A stretch of 64,000 bases of DNA, taken from positions 13,981,537-14,045,536 of the forward strand of contig CP093829.1 in NCBI GenBank assembly GCA_033063855.1, given 5' to 3'. The position numbers were made by a program, and so were the translations under genes. The stretch comes from Smittia aterrima (lineage: Eukaryota > Arthropoda > Insecta > Diptera > Chironomidae). Below the pieces are notes generated by a model that saw only the letters and a program-made list of their open reading frames with translations, did no database searches and was not told the origin of the DNA. This document shows, in pieces, positions 1 to 11,138 of the stretch; positions within the stretch are counted from its first letter, which is position 1, and each line of letters begins with the position of its first letter.

Positions 1-394
1 AAGCTTTAGTTTTTTCAGGCGGCATATGTTCCTCAAAGAAATTTTAAATTCACCTTGCTATAAAACTATTTGTTGGAGTACTCATAAAAGCTCCTGTAAA
101 GACTCTTTACTAAAGAGGAAGAGCAGCATTTTATGACACTTTCAGCGTCGATCGACTCGTTACTCAATTTTTGTGAAAGTTCTTTTAAAGGAGTCCAAAT
201 ATCGATCATTTTCGTATCGACGAAGTTTTTTTTTAATTATTTTATCATATATTTTATTATATAATATAAATGATAATAAAATATATATGAATAAATCTTA
301 TATGATAATATATGATAATAAAAATTTTAAAAATCGGTTTATCTTTATTTTTGTATTTTATTTATGCTATATAAATAAGAATTATATAAATAAA
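1..394. other. Left edge, AT-rich non-coding
   Basis: No supportable gene is visible. The stretch from about 220 to 400 is extremely AT-rich, and its ORF is a low-complexity translation. If the DAAM-like locus on the minus strand were intact, its next exons should lie here. I see no FH2 or DAD sequence, which supports the view that the formin piece to the right is only a fragment. Confidence 0.5.
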
Positions 395-865
395 TTATAG
401 GTCATCCTTAATTCTCAAAATATCTTTAAACAATGTTGTGCCCTTTACTTTCGTGTCTGTCAAACGATTCAAAGCTTGAAGTTTAAATCCGAATGCATTT
501 CTACTAGCGCCGCGATTCATGTAATTGCCGAGGGCAAGCACAAGTTCCAATAGTTTGCTCAATCTTCGAATACGAGTGACTTCACCCGAAGCTTCCATTA
601 CGTTCGCAATGCGAGGATGTAAATCGTAGAAAGTCTCGCTGAATCTCTTCTTAAAATATAAACTTCTTAATTTCTGCTCGTAATGGTGAATCCTGCAGAG
701 AAACGAATTGAAAATTAGTTGTGTTAAGTCAACAATTTTCTCTTTTGTCCTTCTTTGAAATCTCGTATAAGAAGCGATCAGCTCTCGCAAACGAATCAAT
801 GTCCTCTGAGTGTTCATCTAGCAAGACTCGCTCTTCGGCTGACGGTGTGAATTTTATAAGCTGCT
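395..865 (-). pseudogene. DAAM: Broken DAAM-like formin FH2 fragment
   Basis: On the minus strand this reads as the middle of a formin FH2 domain, closest to DAAM (the Dishevelled-associated actin nucleator). The first block (about 865-755) includes LIKFTPSAEERVLLDEHSED and ARADRFLYEIS. The second (692-398) includes HHYEQKLRSLYFKKRF and LGNYMNRG. The second block starts at a good acceptor (ctgcag, 693-698). The donor of the first block lacks GT and reads GA, so the intron could not be spliced normally. Near the end, the usual segment between TTL and FKDI (about 11 codons, LHYLVQIIETK-like) is missing, giving TTLFKDILRIKDDL and then a stop. No start, FH1, GBD or DAD region is present. A relic of a partial duplication is the best reading. 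A divergent live exon of a rearranged gene is less likely. Confidence 0.72.
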
Positions 866-904
866 CTAATATATCAATTGAAATTTGATTTTTTTAAAAA
901 TAAA

Positions 905-970
905 TTTTATGTCATCCTTAATTCTCATAATATCTTTAAACTTCGTCTCAATAATTTGTACGAGATAACG
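905..970 (-). pseudogene. DAAM: Second DAAM FH2 fragment, out of order
   Basis: The minus strand reads YLVQIIETKFKDIMRIKDD, which is exactly the stretch deleted from the neighbouring FH2 fragment plus its flank. In an intact gene this segment follows the other fragment; here it lies upstream of it on the same strand, so the order is scrambled. The plus-strand 31-mers at 402-432 and 911-941 differ at one base, so the two pieces are local copies. No complete exon or donor is seen around it. Confidence 0.65.
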
Positions 971-2964
971 CCGTATGTCAATTAGACTTCGATTATGTTT
1001 TGAATTTCATCAAAACGGGGCGAATCGTCACTGGAAATCTTCAACTGAACAATGGTTTCTCGCAGCTTATCAACACAAAACACTGGACTCCAGTGGCTGG
1101 AGTCTTCTTGTTTTCAATTATGTCTTCTTTCGACTGCATTTCTTGGGACTTGAAAAAAAAGACAGAAAACTTGAAACTACCTGAGACCTTGGGCCCAATC
1201 AGCTGTTTTCTCGGTGTCTGAACATATTACCTAAAAAAATTGCATGACTTATCTTCTGATTAATTTTTAAGAGTTTTCAACCATAATCGTTCTCTGCTTG
1301 TCAATAAGCTCAAAACTTTTTAATTCAACCATGCACTTTCAATAAAAGATTTTATTCTGCTTGTAATGCTTTTATAAAAAAGCTCGTCATCAATGGGTTC
1401 TGTCCTAAAAGAAATGTTTGTTCAAATTGAAAAACAAATTTTTTTCAATTTACTTGGAGACTTCCTTTTATTCATCTTTACCTTAGTTTTACAAAATGTT
1501 CTCATAATGATTATCCATGATTTTCTTTGAAATAAAATTTTGCCTGGCAAGAACGAAACATAGATTGTAACTGGAGAAATTTTTAAAACAAAAGTAATTC
1601 TCTTCAGTGGAAATTCATGACACTTATTCAGATTTGTTTTTCGTCATCGAAAAGCTAATTTCTTTCTTTGTTTTCTTTTTAAATTAAGAAACAAATTCAA
1701 TTTTAAATCAAATATTAAAAAAGATTGTGCAAAGGCTGCGTAAATTCAAATTAAAAATTAACAAGAAAACCTGTTGCAGCAGCAAGAGATCAAAAAATTG
1801 ATTCAATTAATTTTTAATTTGTACTCTCTAGTTATTTTTATCTTCTAATTGTATTTTTTCATCATTCATAAACTTTATCTTTGTAGTATCTTTTTGAATC
1901 GATCGCTTTGACACAAAACATTTTAATTAAATCATTCGTCCCGATCACAAACGAACAATAAAATAATTGTATCAGACAATTTGTAACATTTTTTTTTATT
2001 GCGTAAACAATAATTTTTTTGCACATTCGAAAGTTTGTTTTGATTCAATTATATTGTGAAAGTGACCAACGACTCACCTGATAAAGTTTCTATTTGCGGT
2101 GGAAACAAGCGATTCATATATGTTGTAAAGGTTAAAGGGAAAAAAAATTCAAAAATTACATTCCCACAGTTTTATTAAACTGAATCATGTAATTTATCAG
2201 ATTTCTTTTTTTTTTAAAAAAAAACAAACTTTATCAAACATTTATTATAACACTGAGCATTCTTATCTTCTTTTTAATCATGAACGCGTTTATTGCAATG
2301 CATGTTTCGGCAGACATGATTTTAAACTTAAACGTTTTTTTTTGCAAGCATACACCAATTGCTTTGTACTCTTAATTCCATTCTGAAACTTTGAATTCGA
2401 AATTGAAGCTTACACGTCGCTAGGAAATTTATATACGCTGAAAATATTCTATGGCTTTGACATATATGTAAAATTAAAACGTGAACTCATCTAATAATCT
2501 AGAAAAGTTTTTTCTGAATCGTCAAGAGTCCAATTTTTAGTCACAAGTAAGTCGATTCACCTGGAAAACATAATTTTGGGGTTTGTTTAGGTGAAATCTT
2601 TTGAGCTTTGAAAAGGAAATTAGAATAGACAGAGGAAGGATAGCTTTTAATGTTTCTAGATGTTATACTTTCCATCACCATACCATCATGCAAAAGTTAT
2701 TTTAAATCTCGAATGAAACATTTTTCATTAGAAATTTTTCGTCAAACGAAATTTATGGAGATTTATATTGTAAATTGTTCCAAAACATGTCGCGGGAAAG
2801 TTTACGATTACAAAACTTTCATTACAAAGATTTCTACTTTTGCAGGGCTAGACTGTTTGCAAAATTTTCTCTTTTTACCATTTATTTTTCAAAGTTCTTG
2901 TCGGTCGACTTTTTGAAAAGAAAACACTGAATCTTTATCAGTCGTTTAAAACATAGAAAACATC
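971..2964. other. Intergenic, no gene seen
   Basis: Poly-T/poly-A rich DNA between the formin fragments and the Pten tail. On the minus strand, about 1025-1085 gives a short coding-looking run (VDKLRETIVQLKISSDDS) that ends at a stop near 980. I could not match it to a family, and it may be part of the formin relic or chance. The ORF at 2650-2916 has no recognisable domain and no splice context. Confidence 0.4.
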
Positions 2965-3182
2965 TCAGGACTGCACTAAATTATTGTTATTTCTATTCTG
3001 CGAATTATTATCATTATCGTCCATTTCCAACAGCCCATTCTCGGGCATGTCCGACGACGAGGCGTTCTCCGGGTCAGGTTGGCGGCCATTCGTCGACGAT
3101 TGAATCGAACCATTGGATAAAGTTGTTTTGAGGAGAATGGACAGCTCCGGCTCCGATAACAGACGATAACGCACTAGACTTT
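2965..3182 (-). CDS. Pten: Alternative last exon of Pten
   Basis: The minus strand has an acceptor (gccgacag) followed by an open frame that ends at 2965. It starts in phase 1, the phase left by Pten exon 8 (ends at 4450). Splicing 4450 to 3182 therefore gives a 512-aa form ending in an acidic Asn/Gln-rich tail (NNSQNRNNNNLVQS) in place of the tail encoded at 4133-3748. Drosophila Pten is known to make isoforms that differ at the C terminus, which fits. The alternative is a separate short gene starting at an ATG at 3210, but that ORF has no known domain. Confidence 0.6.
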
Positions 3183-3747
3183 CTGTCGGCCATACACATA
3201 TTTTGTACATTAAGTATAATCGATGAGGAGAAGCAAGGGTGGAAAGATAAGAAAAGAAAGAAAAGACAAATGCTTTAAATATCGGCTTTTGTCAATTATT
3301 ACCAATCGAGATGAGGTAAATTATCAGCATTCAATGCAACACAAAACAATTCTTATAATCTTAAAACATACATATTATGCGATCTTTAATCGAAAAGATA
3401 TGAAGTCAAATGCAAACATTAATCAATAACAAGGATAAAAATATTTCAACATTAACTTAAAGATTTCTCAACATAATTAAAGAAACAAAAATCTTTTGAA
3501 AATTATCTAAAAATACAGTTAACACAATCACAGCCATGGAAAAATTTCTTCAAATAAATTTGTAGCGCATGAACTTTGTAATCATTAGAAATTGTTAAGA
3601 ACTGTTGTCTGCTAACGACCAAAACAGTCATGAACAGACAGCAAAACACTCGAGTAAAATATGACGCTAGTCTGAATTAATATAAAATAAGCGAGCAAAA
3701 CAAAGCTAACAAGTTTTGTTAAATGTCTCAAGATATTCCGATCGTCT

Positions 3748-6401
3748 TTAGGTGGAGTCGCGTCGCTGATTTCCACTAGCGTTCTTAAGGAAATTATAAG
3801 ACAACACTAAACCGGACATTCGTCTCCTTGTGTTATTGAATAACGTGCGAGCGAAACTGTTACTACTAGCGTTTTGCAAACTATTCATACTGTTATCTTT
3901 AGGATCTGCGTCACTCACACCGTCCAATGAAGCCATTTCAGAATCATTATCATCTTCAAATGCATTATCGTATATTGAGCGGCGCATCGACATAGGCAAT
4001 GCGTTGGAAAAGCCTTCTAGTTTATCGGGAATCGCGTCAGCAGTTGCCTCTAGGGTGTTTGTGTAACTATTCGACGCTTTCAGTTGGTGTGGTCCATTCG
4101 AAAAAAGTTCATCATCATCTTCGGTTTTACAAGCTGGAGGGTTTGAAATATTATTAAAACCTTCTTTTGGTTGTAAATATATGATAACACGCTTCGAAGA
4201 GTGATGAATGAATGAGAATGATGATGAATTTGAATGAAACCATCCCGCAAATCTGAATCAACAATATGGGTTGATTGACCCTTTTCAAATTATTGCAATG
4301 AAATGATGCACGATGATTTTTTAAGAATGAGTTTCATATCTCCAGAGACTACTGACTACTGATAAGACTAATTAAAAGCATATTTCGAAGGAGGCGAAAG
4401 CAAAATCTAATGGCAAGCTGGGAAATTTTTGAAAATTCTTTCAACTCACCACTTTCCCACTCTTCAGCTGACGACTCTGACGATGATTCTGGAGTTGTTG
4501 ATCCTTCGGGCGTCGTCTGATAATTATCACTCCTTCGGTGAAGATTGTCGTTGTTCATTGACGAATAATGTTGATCTGGAGTCATGTGTCGAAGCATTGA
4601 ACTTTCAGAGCTGTTAGACTGTTGCAGATGTGATTCAATATTGTTAGAAGATTGTTGGTTAATATTGTTGTTATTACTCGAAGCATTGTTGTTAAGCATG
4701 TTGATGAAGCGGAAACTTGAATCACGCGGATGGACGCTGTTTTGGCATCCGTTTGTATTGTTTAACTGAAGACGATTGATTTGGTTCACGCCTTGGGGAA
4801 TTCGTTGGAAAATTGTTTCGATCTGATAGAAAAATAGTTTCACTAAAAAGCTACATTGCAAAATCAAGCTTTAGTCACCTTGAAATTCTCGCTAAACATT
4901 TTCTGCTTGTCTTTATGCGCGTCATCAATTTCTCCTTTCTCTAACTCAAATATCACATTCCCATCAGCATCGACTAAAATAACAAATACGTTTGATTAGA
5001 ATTACTTCAAATATTTTTCAATATGAATAAAACTTACATCTTGAAATTTCGTTAACGAAATATGTGTTAAACCAGTAATGGAAGAGTTTTTGCTTATGTT
5101 TCATGATCTGCGTGCAACTGAATTCGATCTTTATGTCTCCGACAAGCAGAAGACATCGATCGAGTTTGATTGAGACGTAATTGTCGATCCGTTTCAAGTC
5201 GGTCAATTGATCGGAGAGAATCTGGAAGAGAGATATGATAACAAAAATTAAATTATTGCAAACAGTAGAAATTATTTACCTTTGACCCCGAAGCTACGAT
5301 GGAGTAAGTGAGCGTTCCAAACGTTCGAATCGACGGGAGATTGTACAATTTTATTTCGCAAATCTGGAGAAAAATATTTTTAGAAATCATATACAAGCGA
5401 ACGATTTACCAAGATTGACTCACATTCATTGCGACTTTTGTATATGGCTTGTTTAACTTCAGAAGATTCGAATAGTACTCGACATAGCGACGTTGGGATG
5501 GAATTGTGACTCCTTTCTTATCGGTTGTACGTTTCTGACCATAAAAATTCAGCGCATCGGCAGCAGTATCAAACTGACCGCTATGTAATAAATAACAGCA
5601 AATCATCGTTCCTGTGAATCAAACAACGGATGGGGCTTATTGTTTATAGTATCAAATTTCGATTATTATTAATAAGCGGAATTGAATGAGAAAGGATCTG
5701 TTTGTTTTATTTTAGTTTCGTGTGTTTGCTTGAGGGTCTGTTTCGAAACAAAACCAGTTTTAAAATGTTGGTGAATTCGGCGCATGTTGGCGAAAATGCA
5801 CACATGACCGGCTTTCTGAGTCAAAAGCAATTAATCACACAAGACTTTGTTGTCGATTGAGCGCGCACAAAAGCGATTTCAACTCACCAGTACGGCCTTT
5901 GCCAGCTTTACAATGTATTGCTGCTACGTTCTTCGAATCTTCTGACAGCCATTTGTGCACGTCGTTACAAAATGACGTTATGAGTTCTATGTTCGGTGGA
6001 TTATGATCGTAGAATGGAAATGATGCGCTTTGCTGCATGGAAAAAAATTATTTCATTCATCTTAAGAAAGAAAATTGTTACAATTCCTCACCTGAAATTT
6101 GTTAATGTCATATTGATACTTCTTCTCCTCGCACAAGTTATAAATTTTATAGTTGTTGTTATGTTTTGTCGTTAAAAAATTTATTACGTCATCTATGTGA
6201 TTCCTATAAACACCTTCAAGGTTTTTCGCGGGATATCCCATTGCGATGATGTTATCGCAAATATCTGTAAATAGTTTAACTGTAAGTATTAGAGTTATAT
6301 TGGTTTTTTTAAGAAAACTTACAGGAGAGGTCCAGATTAAAGCCGTCTTGTTTATATCTTTTCTTCTTTTTACTGACGAGGCCTTTCAGGGCGTTCGTCA
6401 T
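3748..6401 (-). CDS. Pten: PTEN phosphatidylinositol-3-phosphatase
   Basis: PTEN removes the 3' phosphate from PtdIns(3,4,5)P3 at the plasma membrane and opposes PI3K/Akt growth signalling. Nine exons on the minus strand join in frame: 6401-6323, 6264-6092, 6032-5888, 5611-5424, 5363-5280, 5221-5038, 4973-4879, 4822-4450 and 4133-3748, giving 568 aa. The start carries the basic lipid-binding motif KKKRRYKQDGF (residues 11-21). The phosphatase domain shows the Asp-loop FYDHNPP (D93) and the P-loop HCKAGKGRTG with Cys125 and Arg131, so it should be active. GVTIPSQRRYV and the C2 domain follow. The last two exons are a long acidic, Asn/Ser/Thr-rich tail, longer than in human PTEN (403 aa). An alternative last exon lies further left. 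Conserved exon phases make the identification essentially certain. The tail isoform is the uncertain part. Confidence 0.96.
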
Positions 6402-7687
6402 CTTGATGTTGGTTAGAGTATTCGACGATACCATAAATTATGGAGATGTTAATCGCACGGCTTTAATATACTCGAATTCTAATTTTTCAATTATTCTTAA
6501 GCTCGCAGGTCTTTTATTCGTGTATCCAGTCTATGCTTTTTTGTTTGTTAATTTTTCTCCTTTTTGTCATACACTCACAGCGAAGTTTCTTTCATTTCTC
6601 GATGACTTTTTCTATAAGTAAATTTTTGAAATTAATTATCTTATAATGAGAACTTTTCTTAGAACTTAACAACTTAATATCACTAGGGGACAACTGAAAA
6701 AGGGCTTTTTTTAAGCAATGATCGAGAGCGAATTCTTATGAAACAGGGTTCTAACATTTAATTTCACCATAAGAACTTTTATGATCTTGAATTGTATATT
6801 TCTGATAAATTCATTCGCACTTTCTATCGCTTCTATTTCCCGAGTATTTTAACATTTTTGAGCACATATGATCTCCATCGTTAATTTCTTATTGTATTTT
6901 ACAATTTTACTTTCGCTTGCCGACATCACACACAACATAAAAAAAGTGAAAAACGATCCGATTTTAGAATATGCTTCCACAGCGATGCTGGCAAGAAACC
7001 TAATGAAACTTATGACAGATTTGAGTAAGAAGAAACTATTACTTTAGACGACATTGATCGGGAAGCTTCCTGTCTTATTCAAATATCAATATAATTTCAG
7101 ATTTATCAATGTGATTTGTTTTCAGCGAATCTAGTAATTAGCATTAACAAATTGAATTGATGGCCGGTGATAACAGAAGAAAATTAAGGGCAGAAAATTA
7201 TAGTTCTTTAATTTTTCGCTAGCTATTATGAGGGGAAGAGAGAGAGAGAGCAAGTGAGAGCGAAACCATTGGATTTTTTCAAGGAAAATTTTACTTGCAC
7301 AATTATGCCTTAATACGTAGCATATTCTATTCTCGAACTATCACACTTTATCACTTGCACTAAACAATATTATAAAAAATAGTGAGTTCAAGGTTTCCTA
7401 AGCAGCCAATCTCTTAATTTTCATATTTCTTTTTTTAACACACTGCTGTTTCTCTGCTTCTCATGTACATTTTTCGCCTCAAATTTGAAGGGATTTTATT
7501 CGAAGGAAAATTTTACGAATGAAGAGAACATGATCTAGAAATATCACGAATTGAGGTGTAAATTGGGAATGAAATATTCACTAATCCGTAGAAACAATCT
7601 CAATTTCAATAAATCTTTATTTTTTCTAATCATTTTCGAGTTGTGTTCGGATAAAAGCCCTTCACGGAGATTTGAACTTTTCTGCTT
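6402..7687. promoter_or_regulatory. Pten-RpL9 divergent upstream region
   Basis: About 1.3 kb between two genes read in opposite directions, so it must hold both promoters. A GA-rich simple stretch lies near 7231-7262, which could bind GAGA-type factors (inference). No TATA box is convincingly placed for either gene, and no ORF here has coding character. Confidence 0.45.
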
Positions 7688-7722
7688 CCTTTTTCTCTGC
7701 GATTCCGATTCGAAACAATCGT
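7688..7722 (+). promoter_or_regulatory. RpL9: RpL9 5'UTR exon with TOP-like tract
   Basis: A pyrimidine run (ctttttctctgcg) followed by a good donor (gtgagt at 7723) looks like the short non-coding first exon of a ribosomal protein gene. Transcripts of this class start with a 5' terminal oligopyrimidine tract that couples translation to TOR signalling. The acceptor tttcacag sits three bases before the RpL9 ATG, so the 5'UTR intron would be 7723-7934. The exact start site is inferred. Confidence 0.5.
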
Positions 7723-7937
7723 GTGAGTTAAATTATTATTTTTCATACGTTTATAATGCATATTATTGCATTTAGTTATCATAAATTTGAAGTTAAACCC
7801 TTCAATTTGCAAAAAGACATTAAGGTTTCATCCTTAGTCTGTTTTTTGTTGGAGATTTTGCAAATGTTTTTCTTCTAACCTCTCAACGTGTCGAAGAATC
7901 GTAAATAATTTTGTTCAATTTATATTTTCACAGAAGA

Positions 7938-8566
7938 ATGCGACAAATCAACAGCAACCAATCTGTTAAGTTCCCAAAGGGCGTTTCCGCCAAGGTTAAT
8001 GCTCGCGTAGTTACTGTACGTGGCCCCAGAGGCAAGCTCACAAGAGACTTCCGTCACTTGGCCATGGACATGAGAATGCTCAACAAAAAGAAGCTGCTTG
8101 TTGAGAAGTGGTTCGGAGCAAAGAAGGAGATCGCTGCTGTTCGCACAGTTTGCAGTCATGTCGAGAACATGATTAAGGGTAAATACAAATCAAAATAACT
8201 GATAATATGAAGTTTTAATGAATTATACTTTAAGGAGTGACGAAGGGATTCCAATACAAGATGAGAGCTGTACATGCTCATTTCCCCATCAATTGCGTCA
8301 TCAGTGAAAACAACACTTTGATTGAAATCAGAAACTTCTTGGGAGAAAAACACATCCGTCGTGTTAGAATGCAACCAGGAGTCACTGTTGTCAACTCGCC
8401 GAAGCAAAAGGACGAACTTATCCTCGAAGGCAATGATATTGAAGCCGTTTCATTGTCAGCTTCTCTCATCCAACAATCCACCACTGTCAAGGACAAGGAC
8501 ATCCGTAAATTCCTCGATGGTCTTTACGTCTCAGAGAAGACAACTGTTGTTGTTGAAGAAGAATAA
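7938..8566 (+). CDS. RpL9: 60S ribosomal protein L9 (uL6)
   Basis: Component of the large cytosolic ribosomal subunit near the GTPase centre. Two coding exons, 7938-8178 and 8235-8566, with a 56-nt intron between the codons of the conserved ENMIKG and VTKGFQYKMR segments, give 190 aa, the usual length. The start MRQINSNQ matches the family N terminus. Upstream in-frame codons to 7911 belong to the preceding intron and contain its acceptor. Conserved blocks include VEKWFG.KKEIAAVRTVCSH, AHFPINC and RKFLDGLYVSEK. It is the left member of the compact housekeeping block and is probably regulated by a TOP tract. Confidence 0.97.
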
Positions 8567-8608
8567 GTTTCAATTTCTTGTAATCACACCAACAACTTAG
8601 TTCTGTGA

Positions 8609-8614
8609 AATAAA
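8609..8614 (+). terminator. RpL9 polyadenylation signal
   Basis: Canonical AATAAA 43 bases after the RpL9 stop, the expected spacing for a ribosomal protein 3'UTR. Confidence 0.6.
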
Positions 8615-9143
8615 ATCTTTTCGCGAGAGCTGGAACTTACCTTGAGTAACAAAACCTTATTTTTCTTTCAGATGAAATTTTCTAGAACAGATCAAAATCT
8701 TTTAGAGCATAACTTTATTATTTAATTACAAATATTTAGATTAATGAAAAGATCATTCAATATGTGTATTTAATGATTTAAGGCCATTATTTTGATGTTT
8801 TTAACGGTAGTAAAATTCAAAAAAGAAGCAGATCTCACTGTTTACCTTAATTCAGGGGTTAGGGGCCTATTTTAAAAATTCATGACCACTTATAACCAAT
8901 TATATTTGCTCTTTTTGAAGAAAAAAAAACAGCTGAATTCATTGTCAAGCCAAAACATCTTGAAATTATTCCTTCATCGAGAAGTCCAAAGAATCACCAA
9001 AGAATAAAGCAAAAATAAAACTGTTATAACTACTTTCTAAATTAGTTATTTTCTGGGACCTACTGGTAATATAACTATAGGCATAACTACCCATTAGTTG
9101 ACATAAATTTCAAGTGAGAAAATCGGATCAGTGATTTTTTGAT
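8615..9143. other. RpL9-TRAPPC12 intergenic
   Basis: About 530 bases between two genes on the same strand. It must contain the TRAPPC12 promoter and 5'UTR. I see no ORF, repeat or strong core promoter element. Confidence 0.4.
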
Positions 9144-10728
9144 ATGGAAAATCTCAAGAAATATTTTGAAAATGACCCTCCCAGTTTTTTTGATGAGCTA
9201 GCTGCGAAAGAAAGTAAAATAAGCAATACGGTAGCTAGCAAATTAGACTAAAACAGATATTTTCAGTTTTGAGAGTTTCAAATGAAGTCAGAGATATTTG
9301 GCCATACACTGGTAAAGATGGTTTTCGTAAATCTACTACAGTTCCATGTGTCACTGTAGAAACTTTGGTAATTCATTATTTATTGTCGATGGAATCACTA
9401 AAGATTCTCATAAATTTTTTATTTCATTTTTAAGCCTGATCCCATAACTCAAGCTGTGACTTCCCACATTCCATTGGAACTTAGCAAACGCAAGCAACTT
9501 CAATTTGAGTCTTTGACGGTCGACGACAGAGGTATATAAATTTTATTTGTAGACATTGGTAGAAAATGCAATTTACCATCGCTTTAGGAATTTCTCATCT
9601 GGTTTCGGAGAAGTTTTATCGGGAAGCTATTGCAATGACCAGCCGACTGTTGCAAAACTATGGACAAGGAATCGGTCAAAAAGACAAAACATCCTTAAAG
9701 CATTCAAGTCATTCACTTCAGCTTTGGCATTTGCGAATAGGCATGCTTATCAAGATCAATGAATTGGATATGGCTCAGAAAGAAGCTGACGTTTTTGGAC
9801 AATTAAACAATTCTGATTTGTTCTATGAGCATCAGCAGCCGCAAGAGTTTAAATCTGAATATGGAAGTATGGCTAGTTTTTCATTCCGGCTTCTACTGGC
9901 CGCCGACCTTCCTTTAAAATTGAATCGTCCAGCTGATGGTTTAAAAAATCTTCTAAAGATTCTCGACACTACACAGAAAATTTGCAAATTTTTCGATGAA
10001 CTTGGGAAAACTAATGAATGTGAATTCTGGAAGAATCGAAAAATTAGAGTTATATGTTTGATGATAACTTGTGCAATGCAAATTAAAAATTTTGATCTTG
10101 TGCATCAACTTTTCAAGGAAGTTTCAGAGCTAACCAAGTCATGTGAGGAATCAAAATTTTCGTATTCTTCAGCCTGGGGACGAACGTAAGTTGTAAATCA
10201 TGCAAGTTTATTAAATTGATAAACATTTTTTATTATTTTAGATATCTACTTTGTGGAGATATTTCATCTGCTGAATCTATGTTCAACATATGCGAGCCGA
10301 AAAATGAATCACAGTTGAAGCAAACTATGATTGACAAAGGACTTATTGCAGTAGCCCAAAACGATTATGAAGATGCTTATAAACATTTCCAAAAAGCGCA
10401 TGATATCGACAAAGACAACATTCTGGTAATGAAACTTGACTTCGTTTTGTGACAATAATTCTCAAATCTAAATTTAATCAAGATCCTCAACAACATGGCA
10501 GTTTGTTTCCTATACACTGGAAGAATGCACGAAGCAATTAAACTTTATGAAAAGGCCATCAACCTAAACCCGAAGACGAGCATCAACGAAGCCCTTTTGT
10601 TGAATTGTTCAACATTATACGAGCTTGAGTCAAACGAGTCAAAGAAGAAGAAAATCGATTTGCTCAAGCTAGTATCGAATAATAGAGCTGATTTAGAGGT
10701 GCCGATTGAAGCTTGTCTTAAACTATGA
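9144..10728 (+). CDS. TRAPPC12: TRAPP complex subunit 12
   Basis: TRAPPC12 is a TPR protein of the TRAPPIII tethering complex in ER-Golgi and autophagy traffic. Exons: 9144-9213, 9267-9367, 9435-9518 (or 9531), 9563-10185, 10242-10425 and 10483-10728, giving about 435 aa. This is shorter than the human protein because the variable N terminus is reduced. Recognised blocks are LDMAQKEADVFGQL, the segment ending in FSFRLLLAAD, the TPR region YEDAYKHFQKAHDIDKDN, NNMAVCFLYTGRMHEAIKLY and the C-terminal LYELESNESKKKKIDLLKLV. The junction between exons 3 and 4 is the weak point. Only a 44-nt intron (9519-9562) keeps frame; the stronger-looking donor at 9532 runs into a stop. The gene converges on PCIF1, 410 bp away. 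Confidence 0.9.
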
Positions 10729-11138
10729 AAGTATTTCACAATTGATTTGTTACAAATATAAAAGATCCATTAGATAAAAATAATTTGAAGCAGAAAATAC
10801 ATTTGATTTGACTTCGAATGAATTTTATTTTGTTTTAAAATTATGCGAACGAATTTAGTAGTACAATTATTTCATTTTCTTATTAAACCTTTTTACAGAT
10901 AGGGGTGAAATTATTTTTATTAAAAACTAACATTCAGAATCTGAATTCTTTTATTTGCACTCGAATTGTTTTAATTGTCAATTCGTGGTTGCTTTTAAAC
11001 TCATTCATAAATGCATGTTATGTTTATAACATAAAATCTTTGAAAGTCACAGAGAAAAAATTAAATGCTTTGATAAAAATTTACTTGGAAGAAAATGAAA
11101 GAAATAAAATATTTCTATGGCAAAGGCTTCACTCTTTA

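Noticed and set aside
975..1221. Two overlapping plus-strand ORFs next to the formin relic
   Set aside because: Neither gives a recognisable protein, and the minus strand in the same place looks at least as coding-like.
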